In this document: positions 1 to 11,538 of the stretch, one piece after another | How the letters are laid out: each line of letters begins with the position of its first letter | Numbering within the stretch: position 1 is the first letter of the stretch | NCBI GenBank assembly: GCA_002682825.1 | Contig: NOKP01000002.1 | Location: forward strand, 4,818,309-4,882,308 | Length of the DNA: 64,000 bases | Direction of reading: 5' to 3' | Source: Neonectria sp. B-13 | Lineage: Eukaryota > Ascomycota > Sordariomycetes > Hypocreales > Nectriaceae | Made by a program: the position numbers and the translations under genes | The notes under the pieces: generated by a model | What the model was told of the DNA's origin: nothing | Databases searched by the model: none | Seen by the model: the letters and a program-made list of their open reading frames with translations, nothing else

Positions 1-1174
1 TCCGACACGGTCAAATAGAGAACTGGGTATGATACTTGCGACTTTCGAGACGGCTCATGACTGACCGCTTCTAGGATCACATGGAACGGTTCTGGTCAAA
101 CTCCATCTTCAAGTACCTCCGAGTTGAGCCTGAAGACCACTACTTCCTCCTCACCGAACCTGTATGCCTCCTATTGCTGCCCTACTCCGAATCAAGGGCA
201 ATTCGTTGACTTTGACAGCCCCTGAACCCCCCGGAGAACCGCGAGAACACCGCCGAAATTTTCTTCGAGTCCTTCAACTGCGCCGGCATGTACATTGCTG
301 TCCAGGCCGTGCTGGCTCTGGCTGCTTCGTGGACCTCCTCCAAAGTCCAGGATCGCTCGCTGACCGGAACTGTCATTGACTCCGGTGATGGAGTCACCCA
401 CGTCATCCCCGTCGCCGAGGGCTACGTCATTGGATCCTCGATCAAGTCGATTCCCATCGCCGGTCGAGACATCACCTACTTCGTCCAGTCCCTGCTCCGA
501 GATCGCGGCGAGGCCGATTCGTCGCTCAAGACTGCGCAAGAAATCAAGGAGGAGTACTGTTATGTGTGCCCTGACATTGTCAAGGAGTTCGGCAAGTACG
601 ACCGCGACCGAAGCCGATTTGCCAAGCACGTCGTGACGCACCCCAACGGCCGACAGGTCAGCGTCGACGTTGGATACGAGCGATTCCTGGCCCCCGAGAT
701 CTTCTTCAACCCCGAAATCTACAGCTCCGATTTCCTGACTCCTCTCCCCACGGTTGTCGATGGCGTCATTCAGCAGTCGCCCATTGATGTCCGACGAGGC
801 CTCTACAAGAACATTGTGTTGTCTGGTGGAAGCACGTTGTACAAGGATTTCGGTCGTCGATTACAGCGAGACATCAAGCAGCTGGTTGACGCCAGGATTC
901 GGGCCAGCGAGGTCCGCAGCGGTGGCGCTCGAAGCGGTGGTCTGGACGTGCAGGTTATTTCGCATAAGAGGCAGCGACACGGCCCCTGGTTTGGTGGCAG
1001 CCTGCTCGGTCAGACACCTGAGTTCCGATCCTATTGCCACACCAAGGCAGAGGTGAGTACAGTTTATGGGATCGATCGACTGGCAACAAGACTGACATGG
1101 AAGTGCAGTATCAAGAATACGGCCCGAGCATTGTGCGGAGATTCGCTCTGCTGGGTGGACCTGGTGGTGCTTAA
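1..1174 (+). CDS. ARP3: Actin-related protein 3 (Arp3), 5' partial
   Basis: Subunit of the Arp2/3 complex, which nucleates branched actin at endocytic patches and growing tips. The window opens inside the gene, so the N-terminal part is missing. Visible coding exons are 1-26, 75-161, 219-1052 and 1109-1174, separated by GT-AG introns of 48, 57 and 56 bases; all phases close. Recognisable Arp3 stretches are [14 protein letters not shown] (75-130), [49 protein letters not shown], and the actin-fold phosphate loop [17 protein letters not shown] near 813-860. The true C-terminus, [19 protein letters not shown], lies in the last short exon; without that splice the frame runs on for another 500 bases. 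The gene converges on the alcohol dehydrogenase gene downstream. Family identity is certain; only the 5' end is unseen. Confidence 0.96.
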
Positions 1175-1960
1175 AGTGGCTCTTTGGCTCACGAATGGGA
1201 CGAATATCCTTTCGAAACCCAAATCTGAGAATCTTAAACCCCAAAGGTCCACCAGCGCTGCATCTCTGGAGTCTCACGGTGTGGAAGCGGGTGTTTTATG
1301 GATGAGCCCGGACCCTCGCGGTTGGTGGGAAAGGGAGGAGCCGAGTCGCGAAACCTTAAAGTCAGTGTCCAGACAATTGGCGATGGAATTAAGAGGAGGC
1401 GGCGAAGAAGGTTTTTTTGAGGTAGTTAAAATGCATTCCAAAATCATTTCCCCGCACGCCTCAAAGTCCCAAATCCCGAGTTATCGTGTTCGAAAACAAC
1501 GCAGGAGGTGGTGCAAGGGTTTGCTGGGGGCTGTAAGTGGGCTATGGGGAATAAATCCGCAGAACCATATGAACCCCACCAACAACTACAGTTTTACTCT
1601 AAAAATTGTTCTCTTCAATGTTCAAGATCCGAGAGAGGCATTGGATTTCCATGCTAGAAGTAGCTAGGAAGATGGTCTACTCATCTCATCTCGTAGTCAC
1701 AGGCAAATGGAAATCACATTTTAAGCAATGAGCAAAGAAGAAGTTCTGAAAACTTCGGAAACTTAGTTCCGTTAGATTTGATTCTGTGATACTCATATCC
1801 GTCACAACAGCTAATACACAAGGTAACCAATGTTCCAATCTGGCCACTTCACTCAACACCGGCTGCAAAATCCAAAACAGCTCACACCCTAACTCCTCTC
1901 AGCATGGGGGCCCGCTGCGCGGTTCGCCTCCCAGGTTACACTGCAGATGATGCGATGCGC
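1175..1960. other. Intergenic, convergent 3' ends of ARP3 and alcohol dehydrogenase
   Basis: Holds the two 3' untranslated regions. No further gene is seen; the open frame continuing from ARP3 to 1667 is intron and 3' UTR read-through. Confidence 0.6.
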
Positions 1961-3223
1961 TTATCGGCTGGTGTCGACGACGATGCGGCCGGCGATGGCA
2001 CCCTTCTTCATGAGCTCGTAGGCGGACTCGAGCTCGCTGAGGCCAATGGTCTTGAAGGGGACGGTGATGAGGCCCTGGCGGTAGAACTCAATGGCCTCAG
2101 CGGAATCGGCTCGGTTGCCGACGTAGCTGCCCTTGATGTTGATCATGCGGATGACGGTATCGAAGACGGGGGCGGAGATGCTGGCGTTGGCGGGGAGGCC
2201 AATGCAGACGACGGTACCACGCGAGCGGACGTACTGGGTAGCCTGCTGGAAGGGCTTCTCGCTGACAGCGACAAGGAGGACGGCGTTGGGGCCGAGACCG
2301 TCGGGGGAGGCAGCCTTGACCTCGGCGACAAGGTTCTTGGAGGTCTGGAAGTCAACGAAGACACTGGCACCGAGCTTCTTGCACATGTCGCGCTTCTCGT
2401 TGCCACCGTCGATGGCAATGGTGTGCAGGCCCATGGCCTTGGCGTACTGGAGAGCGATGGAGCCGAGACCACCACCGGCACCGACGATAGCGACCCACTG
2501 TCCGGCGCGGGCACCGGACTCCTTGAGACCCTTGTAGACGGTGATACCGGCGCAGAGAATGGGGGAGATGGCCTCGAGGTCACACTCCTTGGGGATGCGG
2601 GCAACGTGGAGGGCCTTGGCGATGGCGTACTGCTGGAAAGAGCCGTCGACGGTGTATCCAGAGAGGAGAGCCTTGGCGCAGAGAGGCTCGTCGGAGGTCT
2701 GGCAGTAGCTGCAGCTCAGGCAAGAGGCGTTGAGCCACTTGATACCGGCGTAGTCGCCGATCTCGATATCCTGAACAAGCTCGCCCTTGGCGACAACGAT
2801 ACCGGCACCCTCGTGGCCACCGATGAGGGGCAGCTTGGTGTCGAGGGGCCAGTCGCCCATCATGGCGTGAAGATCGGTGTGGCAGACACCGGAGTACTTG
2901 ACGTTGATGAGGACCTCATCGGGACCGGGCTTCTGGACGGGAACCTGCTTGTACTGGGTGGCTGTAAAGAAGAAATGAGGTCAGTATAAAGATTCGGGGT
3001 CTGGATGCGAACGATGGGTGCGGGGTTGTAGTTGGGTGGGTGAGTGGGACTCGGCCGCAGGCTGCGGGAGCTGGAAATGGGAAATGGTGGATTATGGAGA
3101 AGGGATGGGAATGGGACGGGATGGATGAGGTATTGAGGCATTGGAGGAGGAGGATGACGTACGACCACCGGACTTCTCGATAACCTGAGCCCACTGGACG
3201 GTAGGGATCTGAGGAGCGGCCAT
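1961..3223 (-). CDS. ADH1: Zinc-dependent alcohol dehydrogenase (class I, fermentative type)
   Basis: Cytosolic NAD-dependent alcohol dehydrogenase that interconverts ethanol and acetaldehyde. Exons are 3163-3223 and 1961-2961, with a 201-base intron splitting a CCC codon; the product is 353 residues, the usual length of fungal ADH1. The start [16 protein letters not shown] lies in an A-rich context (CAAAATGG). Visible motifs: catalytic-zinc ligands in GVCHTDLHA and GGHEGAG; the structural-zinc cysteines in [15 protein letters not shown]; the NAD-binding VGAGGGLGS turn; the C-terminus GRIVVDTSR. The 5' leader is pyrimidine-rich with a TATA-like box about 160 bases upstream of the start, and strong codon bias (mostly C-ending codons) suggests high expression. 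A 361-residue open frame on the opposite strand is a shadow caused by this bias. Paralogue numbering is inferred, not shown. Confidence 0.95.
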
Positions 3224-3383
3224 TTTGTTGGTTGTTGGGGGGGTATCAAAAAGTTGTTGTCGTGAAAGACGGATTGGTAGTTGTAGCTGAAGCTGAGAAG
3301 GTTGGAAGAGTTGCTTGAGAGTTGATGAGGCTGATGAGTCTGGAGAGGAAAAGAAAACCCAGATGGAAGCGGCGGAACAAGAG

Positions 3384-3391
3384 TTTATATA
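3384..3391 (-). promoter_or_regulatory. TATA-like box of the alcohol dehydrogenase gene
   Basis: The minus strand reads TATATAAA 161 bases before the start codon, followed by a CT-rich leader ending in CAACCAACAAAATGG. This layout is typical of highly expressed filamentous-fungal genes. Confidence 0.55.
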
Positions 3392-3589
3392 GATGTTAGA
3401 CAGGGCGATCCGGGGGAGGAAGCTTGAGTCCTGGCTGTCCGCTGTGGTATGATGGGCCAACGGACAGGGATGGCTTCTGGATGCAAGCGTGGGCTACGCT
3501 ACCCAACCCAGCCCGGGGCCAAGGGAGGAAAGGGAGGGGAGCCACTTCGGCTGCACGGGGGTCCGCATTGCCTTGCGTGTGTGAGTGTC

Positions 3590-3690
3590 TCTGGAGTCGA
3601 GTCGAGAGTGTCAGGTACCGGGTGATGCGTGTGTGTGCGAGAGTTGTGTGTGTAGGCGTGCGTCGTGGGATGCGCGTGTGTGTGGTGGTG
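3590..3690. repeat. GT-rich low-complexity tract
   Basis: Imperfect GTGTGTG/GCGTGTG runs (for example GTGTGTGCGAGAGTTGTGTGTG). Simple-sequence DNA only. Confidence 0.6.
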
Positions 3691-6600
3691 GGTGCAGTGG
3701 CGTAGTTGGTGGGTGGAGGTGGAGTGCGCCAGCGCCTCATCCTCATGGAGCTCAGGGATCCTCCGCGGTACGTACCCTGGAAACATGGACTTGGTAGTCC
3801 GTACGCTAGGCGGCTTCACGACTCTTTCGGCATCCCACCCCCGCTCCAGGTTTCCCCTCACCAACACACCTCCTCCTACCAGCCAGTAGTGCCATACTAC
3901 CACGTACAGAACAGCACCTCCTCCTTCTCCTCTCCGTGGATCGTGGACCGCCTAGCGCGAATTTGTGGCAGTGGCAGGCCTTGGTACCTCTGAGAAAAGA
4001 TACCTGCATCCGCATCTCCGTCGCTGTGACCAGGAAGCCGTCGACGATCGAGCATACACTGAGCCGCGGAGGGGACCATCAGGGGCAACCTGATTCCCGC
4101 CGCGTTGCTATTACGTCTGCGTCTGTTCACAGCTCAGGTGAGCTACGGCACGGATGGAGGGACTAAGGGAGATTCGGCCCACGGATACGGGACGGAAGCG
4201 TGGTGGATGTTGCATGTTGAATGTTGGATGCTGGATGCGGAACGCTTGGGAGCTCCATATCCAATGCCTGAAGGCTAGCCAACTCAATCTTGAAGTGACC
4301 TGTTCTGTTCGTCCCTATCTCGCCTGCCCAGACCATGAGATATTTCTTACCTTACCTTTACTTCAACCGCCCGCCCACTTTCAGGCCGTCGCCCCCCTCC
4401 CGTTCACCGACAGTATTCGCTTCGGCCTCCTGCGATTACGATCCCTGAGAATGGGATGCTCAGAGACCAGGTAGCTCGAAAGAAAAGCACCTCACAATGA
4501 TTACGCCAAAATCATGAGAGGTTCCTTCGCCGCCGACGTTCCTAGCTTGCTATGCAGAAGTGGAGAGAGTGAGATGGATACCGCCCCCTTCGTGGATCGA
4601 CTTCATCGCCGTCATACACGGCATGATAATTTTTTTTTTCCTTTCTAGAGCGAGGTGAGATGTTGGCGCCGGACCCCGGGAAGTGCAGCGCTGTGTGGAC
4701 GTGGGAGGCCCGGGGAGAGAGTACTCGTTTGGGCGCTTTGCTAAAGCACAATTGAGCTCTCCAATGCCACTAAACCAGCAACTCCGAGGGATGGAGGCTC
4801 CACGAGGCTGGGGGGTTCTTCGGTGGCTTGCTCTCGGCTCCGTACGTACCTACTACGCAAGTGTGTCTCCGCTGGGCTAGTTACTGCTCACAGGCTGCTT
4901 CGCTAGGGTGGCGAGCACCAGCGCGTGGCCTTTCTATGTAGGTTCGGTACCAAAGAACTACCGGCCTTTGTTGGAAGGTTCGCCTGCTTATTTTTTTCCC
5001 AGCATGGTGGAAGGCATACCTTTTTTTTTCTTCCGGGGCGGCCAAAGTGTGGTGGGTGCAGTGTCGTGTTAGTGGGATGGGTGTTGATAGCTACTCGCCC
5101 TCGCGTTATTCGGCGCCGAGCTCGGCGTGAATGTTCCCGTGGTGTTGCCATGCTCCCACTCCAAAGACGATGCTTCCATTTTGCTTCGGATCGGATTCTT
5201 TCATTTCTGCCCAAAACACCAACGCATTTAAGCTTCCGCAATGAGCTATGATGCGTGTAAAAAAAAAATTGGAAAGACCACCAATCCCCACCGCATTGGA
5301 AACGTACATGCCTTCCCGCATTCCGTTGTCTGGATAACTACTGCCTTATTACGCAGGCCAGTGAATCCATATCCACAACCGCATCCGCATCTGCATCACT
5401 CTCCATCCGCCGCTCGGTTGGTGTCAAACCAAGTGCCTACCGCCCTGCGCCTCAATTGTCGTCGTGCCAGCAACGTCGTCGTCGCTGGGTTGCTGCACTG
5501 CCGTTACCGTCGTCGCCGCCGTCGTGTCTCACGAGTCAACCCCGCCCTCCGTTCCACCGCCCATTGATCAATGCGACTGTACTTCATACCACAAATGGCA
5601 TCGATGCGTGGAGAGAACGACTCATCGATCATGCAACCTCCCTTTCGCCGGCAACGACGCTAGACCGCGCCTGTTCGAGTTCGACTTGTCTCGCTCGAAG
5701 GGAGCTTCTGGATTGTGCGCCTTCGTCCAGCACGAGGTCCAAGGTCCCTAGGAAGGACGCCGACTGTGGTAAGGTCGAGTGGAGCTTGGGCAAACACGCG
5801 AGCTACGGCCAGGCGTCTACAAGATTTCCGTCGAAGGCATCTCGCTGATTTCCCCGCACTGGGAGGGGTGGTGGCCAGGGAGGGAGGACGACCAGGGGCT
5901 CGGCACCATCACCACCATCACCAACCACTACGAATACCACAGACGGCGTAGCGCTGCACTGCTATGGCTTTGACCACATCCCGCTTCCCAGTCTCGGCCA
6001 CTGGGCTGTAGCCGCTGCTGCGCTGCGACTACAACCACGCGATTTACGGACTTGCTCGAGGCCGCGAGTCTGCAAAACGTTCCCCCCCAACAGACTTTTT
6101 ACACCAGACACACGCCGTCTGCGCTCGCGGGGGAGCCGTCCTGGGGTTCCAAGGGTGATCCCAGCCGGCTGGGCGGAGGCCAAGAAGCAAATGCGGGGGA
6201 GTCCAACCAGTCAATTGGCACCAGGGAAGCCGTGCTTGTGCTTGACTCGGCAGCGTGTCTCCCAACTCCCTGCCGCCTGTTACTTTGCTGCGGACTACCA
6301 CGTAGTGGATGCAATATGGAGTACGGAGAAAAGGGTTTCCCTGACTCTCGCAGATCCCCTTTGAATCTCTGCATTCTCTGGGACAACGGGGCCGTCTCCA
6401 AAAAGAAGCTGTTAGCGACCTAGACTGTTGGCCAGAGGTGGTGGCGGGTCAGGCCGATGGTGAGACAGCGTTTTGGGGGTTAGCCCCAGTCTTGTTCAAG
6501 ATCGACCTCAGATCTAGAGTACTTTACAATGGTCCATGTCCACCACCCGCCCAAGGGCCAAAGGCCTAGGACGACGACTAACGAGAAAAAGGTCCAGGTA

Positions 6601-9108
6601 CCTATGGACTACGGGTACATAGCGGTGGGGCGCCTCAATCTCCATCTTGGGGACGGGGGAAGATGGGGGAAAGATTCGAGAGGCTCGTCGGACGGCACCA
6701 AAGTACTCGGCCGTAGTCAGATGACTGTCAAGCTTCTCCGACGGCTCTGGCCATTGGGTGAGAGGGCGTCCAGACTTGCCTCGTTGGGTAGGATGGCTGC
6801 CTTAGACTCCATCTCTCCATCTGCCAGCTCTCTCGGGTGGGCGGGAAGCCGTCGCTCTGAATGGCTCCATCTACCCCCAGAATCTGATCTCCAACTCAGA
6901 TGGACGGCGGGCCACTTACACAGGGCGACTGCGAAGACTCGTGTAAACGGCAGGTCTCTCACGCGCTGTCTCCGGAGCCCTGGGCCAGGGGACAGGGTCG
7001 TGGCCTCTGGGGAGAGTTTCAACCAGCGTGTGCCTTGCACGTTCCGCTATGCCCAGGTTCGTTTCCAGGGTCCGATGCGAGATGCACTCCAGTCTCTCCA
7101 GTCTGTCCTCCTTCTTGTCTTCAAGTCCCCGTCCCTTGGACGACACCTTGATTGGATGCTACGGCCTGCCCCCAGTGGCAACGTCCGACTTTCATCCAGA
7201 TTGTTGAGGATCCACCTCGCAGATGTCTTCGTCATGACCCCATCTTGTCCCTCTCCCTTCAGCCCGATGCGTTCTCTCCCCGGACTGGAGGGGGCCTGTC
7301 TCCCCTCAGCGCTGCGACGTCGTGGGTCCCATTCCTGGCCAAGTACCTGTTCGTTTCCCCTCACGACTCAATCTCAAGCCGCCTGCAGTCTGGGGGTGTC
7401 CCCGAGGTGGAACGATGGGCGGCCTTAGATGCGGCCGGGGTCAGGGCCAAGCGTCCTTCTGACGTTGTTTACTTGGGCCAAAGGCCATACGGAGACGCGG
7501 AATTGGCACACATCGCCGCCCATTGCTTCTCCGTCGTCGTTGTTTTTGGGGCGCGGGGGGGTCTGTGTGGTTAGTGGTTAGTTCACACAGTCCACCCCGC
7601 GGCGTTTCTACCAGCCCGCGCTTAGCTTGATGGAACTGGCCTCCAAGTCCATGCCGCGTCCAAGCCCCGTCCAAGCCCATCCCTGCTTGGCCCCTGTTGG
7701 CGTTGCTTGGTAGGGCCCTTGGAGGCGGCTTGGGGGGACCTCTGCTAGGAGCGTCCCACTGCGGCTCCGCAGTTTGACTTGCATGAGCCGCAATTGTCTT
7801 CCCCGCATTCGACGCCCCCAGCAAAGCCCCAGCACGTCCCAGCGCCCCGACGTATATTCCCTCCTGCCGGCGCCATCCGTGATACGGGGCCCCGGACTCA
7901 ACATCAGTTGGGGCGCCCGGGGGCCTGTAACTTGTCTCTCAAGCCTCAAGTCTCAAGTCTCATCGAGGCCTTTTTCTCCGGGCCAGCCGGGGAAAAGGCA
8001 GTGGGCAATCTTACGCCCTTTCGGACGGCGTCAAATCGCACGTTTCCGTACGTCCTGAGCTTCAATCCGCCGCCATGATAGCCTCCCCAGCTTGCCCAGG
8101 TTGGACACTCAAGTCTGCCTAGTGAGCCGTAATCCGTTCGCTGGAGTTAGCTCTCCAGCTGGCTACAGGGTACAACACATGGCTAGCCGCTCTGGCGTGA
8201 ACAGTGCCACACCAGCTGCTCCAATTTCTTTGTCTGATGGAGGGTGGGCACCACTCTCCGGGGACGAGGAAGAGGCGTCGCTCCTCAGGAAACAACGCAG
8301 CTTCAACACATGACGATGGTGGTTTCTCTGACACGGCGGCAACAGCGGCGCAGGGAGTTCAGCCATTTCTGTCCTGTCTCAGCCCATTTGTGGGGTTGTG
8401 CTCTCGCAGGCTCGCACCATGACCTGGTTGCTCAGCCGAGTTGACCATTATCATTCCCGAGGCACAACGCGGGGTCCAACATTATCTTTTTTTATCTTTT
8501 CCCCTGAGCGTATTCTCAGACTGTCTCGCTCCTACGTCCATCAGTCGCTGACACTGTCCCTCGTTCCTCTCCAGTTTCCTCTTCTTGTGACCCTCCAAGT
8601 CGTCTACTTTTACTTGTCTTACACATCAACTTCATCCTCCCAGCAACATCCCTCCACCAAACGTTCAGCTTAATCGGTGTGGCAGAAGGCATTACATGTC
8701 CGGGAAGAAGTTATTTGCTTTGGCGAAACGTTGGGCGGATGCATCCTGAGGCGAGTGTCCCAGGATGTCCTTGTTGCAGCCGGCTCTGAAGACGCCAGTG
8801 CGAGCAAGGGTCGTCGAAGTGCACCACACGGCGAGCGACAAGACAGATAAGAAAACGTCCCGCCAACTTCCGGAGTCGACGCCCTGCATATTTACGGACA
8901 ATGCCACGAATCGCACGACAAAAAAACGAGGCAGTACGAAGTATGGTGGACGTTGAGTATATTTATCTCGAAATCAGAGTGTCCTTCCCCACGCTTCCGT
9001 TGGCCTAAAACACCAAAACGTTCCCAGGGTTCATTCAAAGCTGACAGATGCTTGCAAACACGTATTTCTCGCTTCGGTTCGATTCGCCTCGTTCTTGACA
9101 TTCATTGC

Positions 9109-9472
9109 TCAAGCAAGGGCGGGGACCTCGACCGACTTCTCGACACCATCCGCCTTGGCTGAGTTAACCTTCTTGCCCGTCTTGGCGATCTTGGCCAGGA
9201 CGGTCTCGTAGGGCAGGCCGGTGACGACCTTGGCGGTCTGGTTCTCGAGGGAGACTTCGTAGCTGTCGACGCCTGCAAACGCGCGGGGTAACAAGAGTCA
9301 GCGAGAGTCGGAGAGAAAAAGCAAGAACAAGCAACCCCCCATCTCTAGGAGACAGTATGCGGGCGTCGGGAGAGAACTAACCATCCAGCTTCTTAAGAAC
9401 GCGGTCGATGGCGCCGGAGCAGCCGCCGCAGCTCATGGCGACGTTGAACTCGTAGGTGTGCGACTCAGACAT
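9109..9472 (-). CDS. ATX1: Copper metallochaperone Atx1
   Basis: Cytosolic copper chaperone that hands Cu(I) to the Ccc2-type P-type ATPase of the Golgi for loading of secreted copper enzymes. Exons are 9382-9472 and 9109-9272, with a 109-base intron; the product is 84 residues. The N-terminal heavy-metal-associated domain shows FNVAMSCGGCSGAIDRVLKKLDG, in which the two cysteines of the MxCxxC-type loop (here MSCGGC) bind copper. The second half, VDSYEVSLENQTAKVV, followed by LPYETVLAKIAKTGKKV, matches the beta-alpha-beta part of the fold, including the lysine-rich face used for docking. The start at 9472 is the only upstream ATG in frame and gives the normal Atx1 N-terminus. Identification rests on fold length and metal loop together. 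Confidence 0.93.
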
Positions 9473-11082
9473 GGTGTCGGTTGTTTAATGTGTGGAGAGT
9501 GGGAATTGCGGGGGTATCGATGAGTTTCGGTAGAGGCTGGGGAGGGTTCGGAAGGCGAGCGAGTATCTGGGCGCTTAGAAGTAATCGTAGACCGGTTCGG
9601 GCTCAAGGTCGTCGTGTCCTTTTTGTACAGTTGGATGCGCGGTTGATGACTGATGACTTGCTGATGGCGGAATGCGCTCGACAATTAATAATGCGGCGGG
9701 GAGTGGCTGGCCCGCGATAATTGCGCAATTGGGCCGTCGGCCGGAGCGGCATAGCCCGGCCGAGTTTAGACCCCCAGCCACCTTCAAGCAAATAATCCAG
9801 GGACTGAAACCTGCTCAGCGGTCCGTGAACGGGGCTTTTGATTTCTCTTCTGAAACGTGCTCGTTTGTGATGCAGAATCGGTTTTGTTTCTGTGACAGGA
9901 AAGGCTGTGACGAGGCCGTTGGAAAGCCCGCGTGAATAATTGTGCCATGAGTGCTGTTCCTTGCCGGCGATGAGGTGCTGTGTAAGTTGTCTAATCTTAG
10001 CACTAAGACGGCCGCCCACGTAAGATGTGCAGTAGATCTTCTGTCGTGATCCGACTCAGCAGGGCCAGTGCATCGCCCCCGTGTTTGTATCAGGGCGCAA
10101 GGTGAGATTTTCTACAGCGAGGATTGTCTCGGATGGCGTTTCTTCCGCCAACTAGATGTTGTGATGCTCGTCAGGGCGACGGAGCCTCAACCGGGGTTGG
10201 AAATGTCAGGAGCGGCGCCAAGAAATTTGGCTACCCTGTACCATCAGGTTGGTAATGAATTGGAGGGACAGATATCTGGTTGTTGGAGACATTTGGGATA
10301 TTTGAGGAGGGATACTGCAAATTAATATTTCATTTACTGAGAATTTCGTGTTGATGGTGGTCCTGATGTTGGTTGAGCTTGTGTTGTCGTTGTTCTGCGC
10401 ATAAACTACTTCTCCCCCATTTTGAGTACAGTGGATTGACGGACAACTTCAACGTCAAGCTGATCTAACGAACGCCCAAGTCTTCAAACTCCACTCAATC
10501 GACGAACTACCAGATCACGCCGAGTCACCCTACCCTCTACGATCCAAAGCTCCCATCTCCACTTATGACAGGAACGCTTCCCGTCATGCCGGGAATGAGC
10601 TGATGTAGGCCCTCACTCCGATTTAGCGCCGATCGCCTCGAGCCGCATCACAGAGTGGTCGGTGTGCGCGAGTCGCATGCACCACACCGCGCAACGTGGG
10701 GGCGGTGTCTCCTTGTAGGTAGGTATGCATCTTGACACTTTCGCATGTGTGTGGTATCGAGATTAGCAGTAGCGCGGAGGTGAGAGTCCGAGGCGGGTGG
10801 TCTGATGTTCGGTGCTGGAAGCTAGGGAGAAAAAAGAAACCGGGCTATGATATGACTCTGAGGGTTGGGCGAGCTGTGGTCTGATAACTTCGGCATCGGG
10901 CGTCGGCGTCGGCGAGATGCGATCGGCGAGGAATAGTGAGATGCGATCCGACCAGTAGACGGTGGCTGTTGTTTTCTTGGATGGACTGACTGGCTGCGTC
11001 TTTCCCTTGCAGACATGGAACTTTGACGCTGCAGGTGAGCCGGACTTGGATGATACAGCGACGCCTACACTCAAGGTACCTT
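9473..11082. other. Intergenic, no gene seen
   Basis: Promoter side of ATX1 followed by sequence with only short chance frames. No RNA gene or family motif was recognised. Confidence 0.5.
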
Positions 11083-11365
11083 ACCCATTATTAAGACCCG
11101 TGGGCTAAAATAGATACCCACGGTTACCCAAACGGCCCATGATCTGAGCCCGTGGGTATCCATTTAGGCCCAGACTACCATGGGCACCCATGGGTTCTTT
11201 GATGTGCCACTTCCCAAAGCTACCCAGACGCAACCTGTCAGGACCCATAGTTACCCATGGGTTCCCATGGCTAAGTAGGCCGTAAAGAGTCTCATAAGCT
11301 CTCTGGGTACCCGTGAGGTTATCTGACTCTTCCCACGGGTACCCACGGGTTGTTTACGAATGGGC
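11083..11365. mobile_element. Small inverted-repeat element, MITE-like remnant
   Basis: The block is packed with diverged copies of palindromic ACCC(A/G)TGGGTACCC-type words. Its two ends are imperfect inverted repeats of about 25 bases: ACCCATTATTAAGACCCGTG at 11083 onwards corresponds, on the opposite strand, to GCCCATTCGTAAACAACCCG ending at 11365. Internal ACCCATGGGT palindromes occur near 11190 and 11250. It has no coding capacity and is about 280 bases long. This fits a degenerate non-autonomous DNA element or a palindromic satellite-like repeat. Target-site duplications were not clear. Confidence 0.4.
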
Positions 11366-11538
11366 ATTCACGTGTCTTCTGACTTCTCCAACTACTCACG
11401 AGTTGGCTGGCTTCTTTCTTGAATACACCACTCCTCAGTTACCGAGCATAAGTCATTTGCACGAGAAGATTGAGTTTGCCTTGTACATATACTAGTAGAA
11501 CATCGAAAACTTCATAGATTCTTTTGATCAATCACACA

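Larger units (their letters stand above)
3224..9108. other. 5.9 kb region with no recognisable gene
   Basis: Promoter and leader of the alcohol dehydrogenase gene occupy the left end and the 3' side of ATX1 the right end. Between them only short or overlapping open frames occur, and none gives a family motif. The longest (6529-7428, 299 codons) is Ser/Arg/Pro-rich with competing frames on both strands, which points to chance. Local structure: a GT-rich tract near 3590-3690, homopolymer T runs near 4630 and 4990-5030, and a pyrimidine-rich, leader-like stretch at about 8480-8670 with no open frame after it. Length and base composition resemble a regulatory or non-coding transcript region, but nothing in the sequence proves it. 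Confidence 0.5.

Noticed and set aside
288..1667. 459-codon frame containing ARP3 sequence
   Set aside because: Only the part to 1052 is ARP3; the rest is intron and 3' UTR. The true C-terminus is in the exon 1109-1174.
1904..2989. 361-codon plus-strand frame (Gly/Leu/Val/Asp-rich)
   Set aside because: Exactly antisense to the alcohol dehydrogenase coding exon; a shadow produced by biased codon use.
5895..5935. CACCATCACCACCATCACC run, like a poly-His code
   Set aside because: Simple trinucleotide sequence in a region without a credible gene.
6529..7428. 299-codon plus-strand frame in the gene-free region
   Set aside because: Ser/Arg/Pro-rich, with overlapping long frames on the other strand and no motif; probably chance in GC-rich DNA.
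9060..9095. GGTTCGATTC, resembling a tRNA B box
   Set aside because: The flanking bases do not form a T-stem and no A box or acceptor stem is found.
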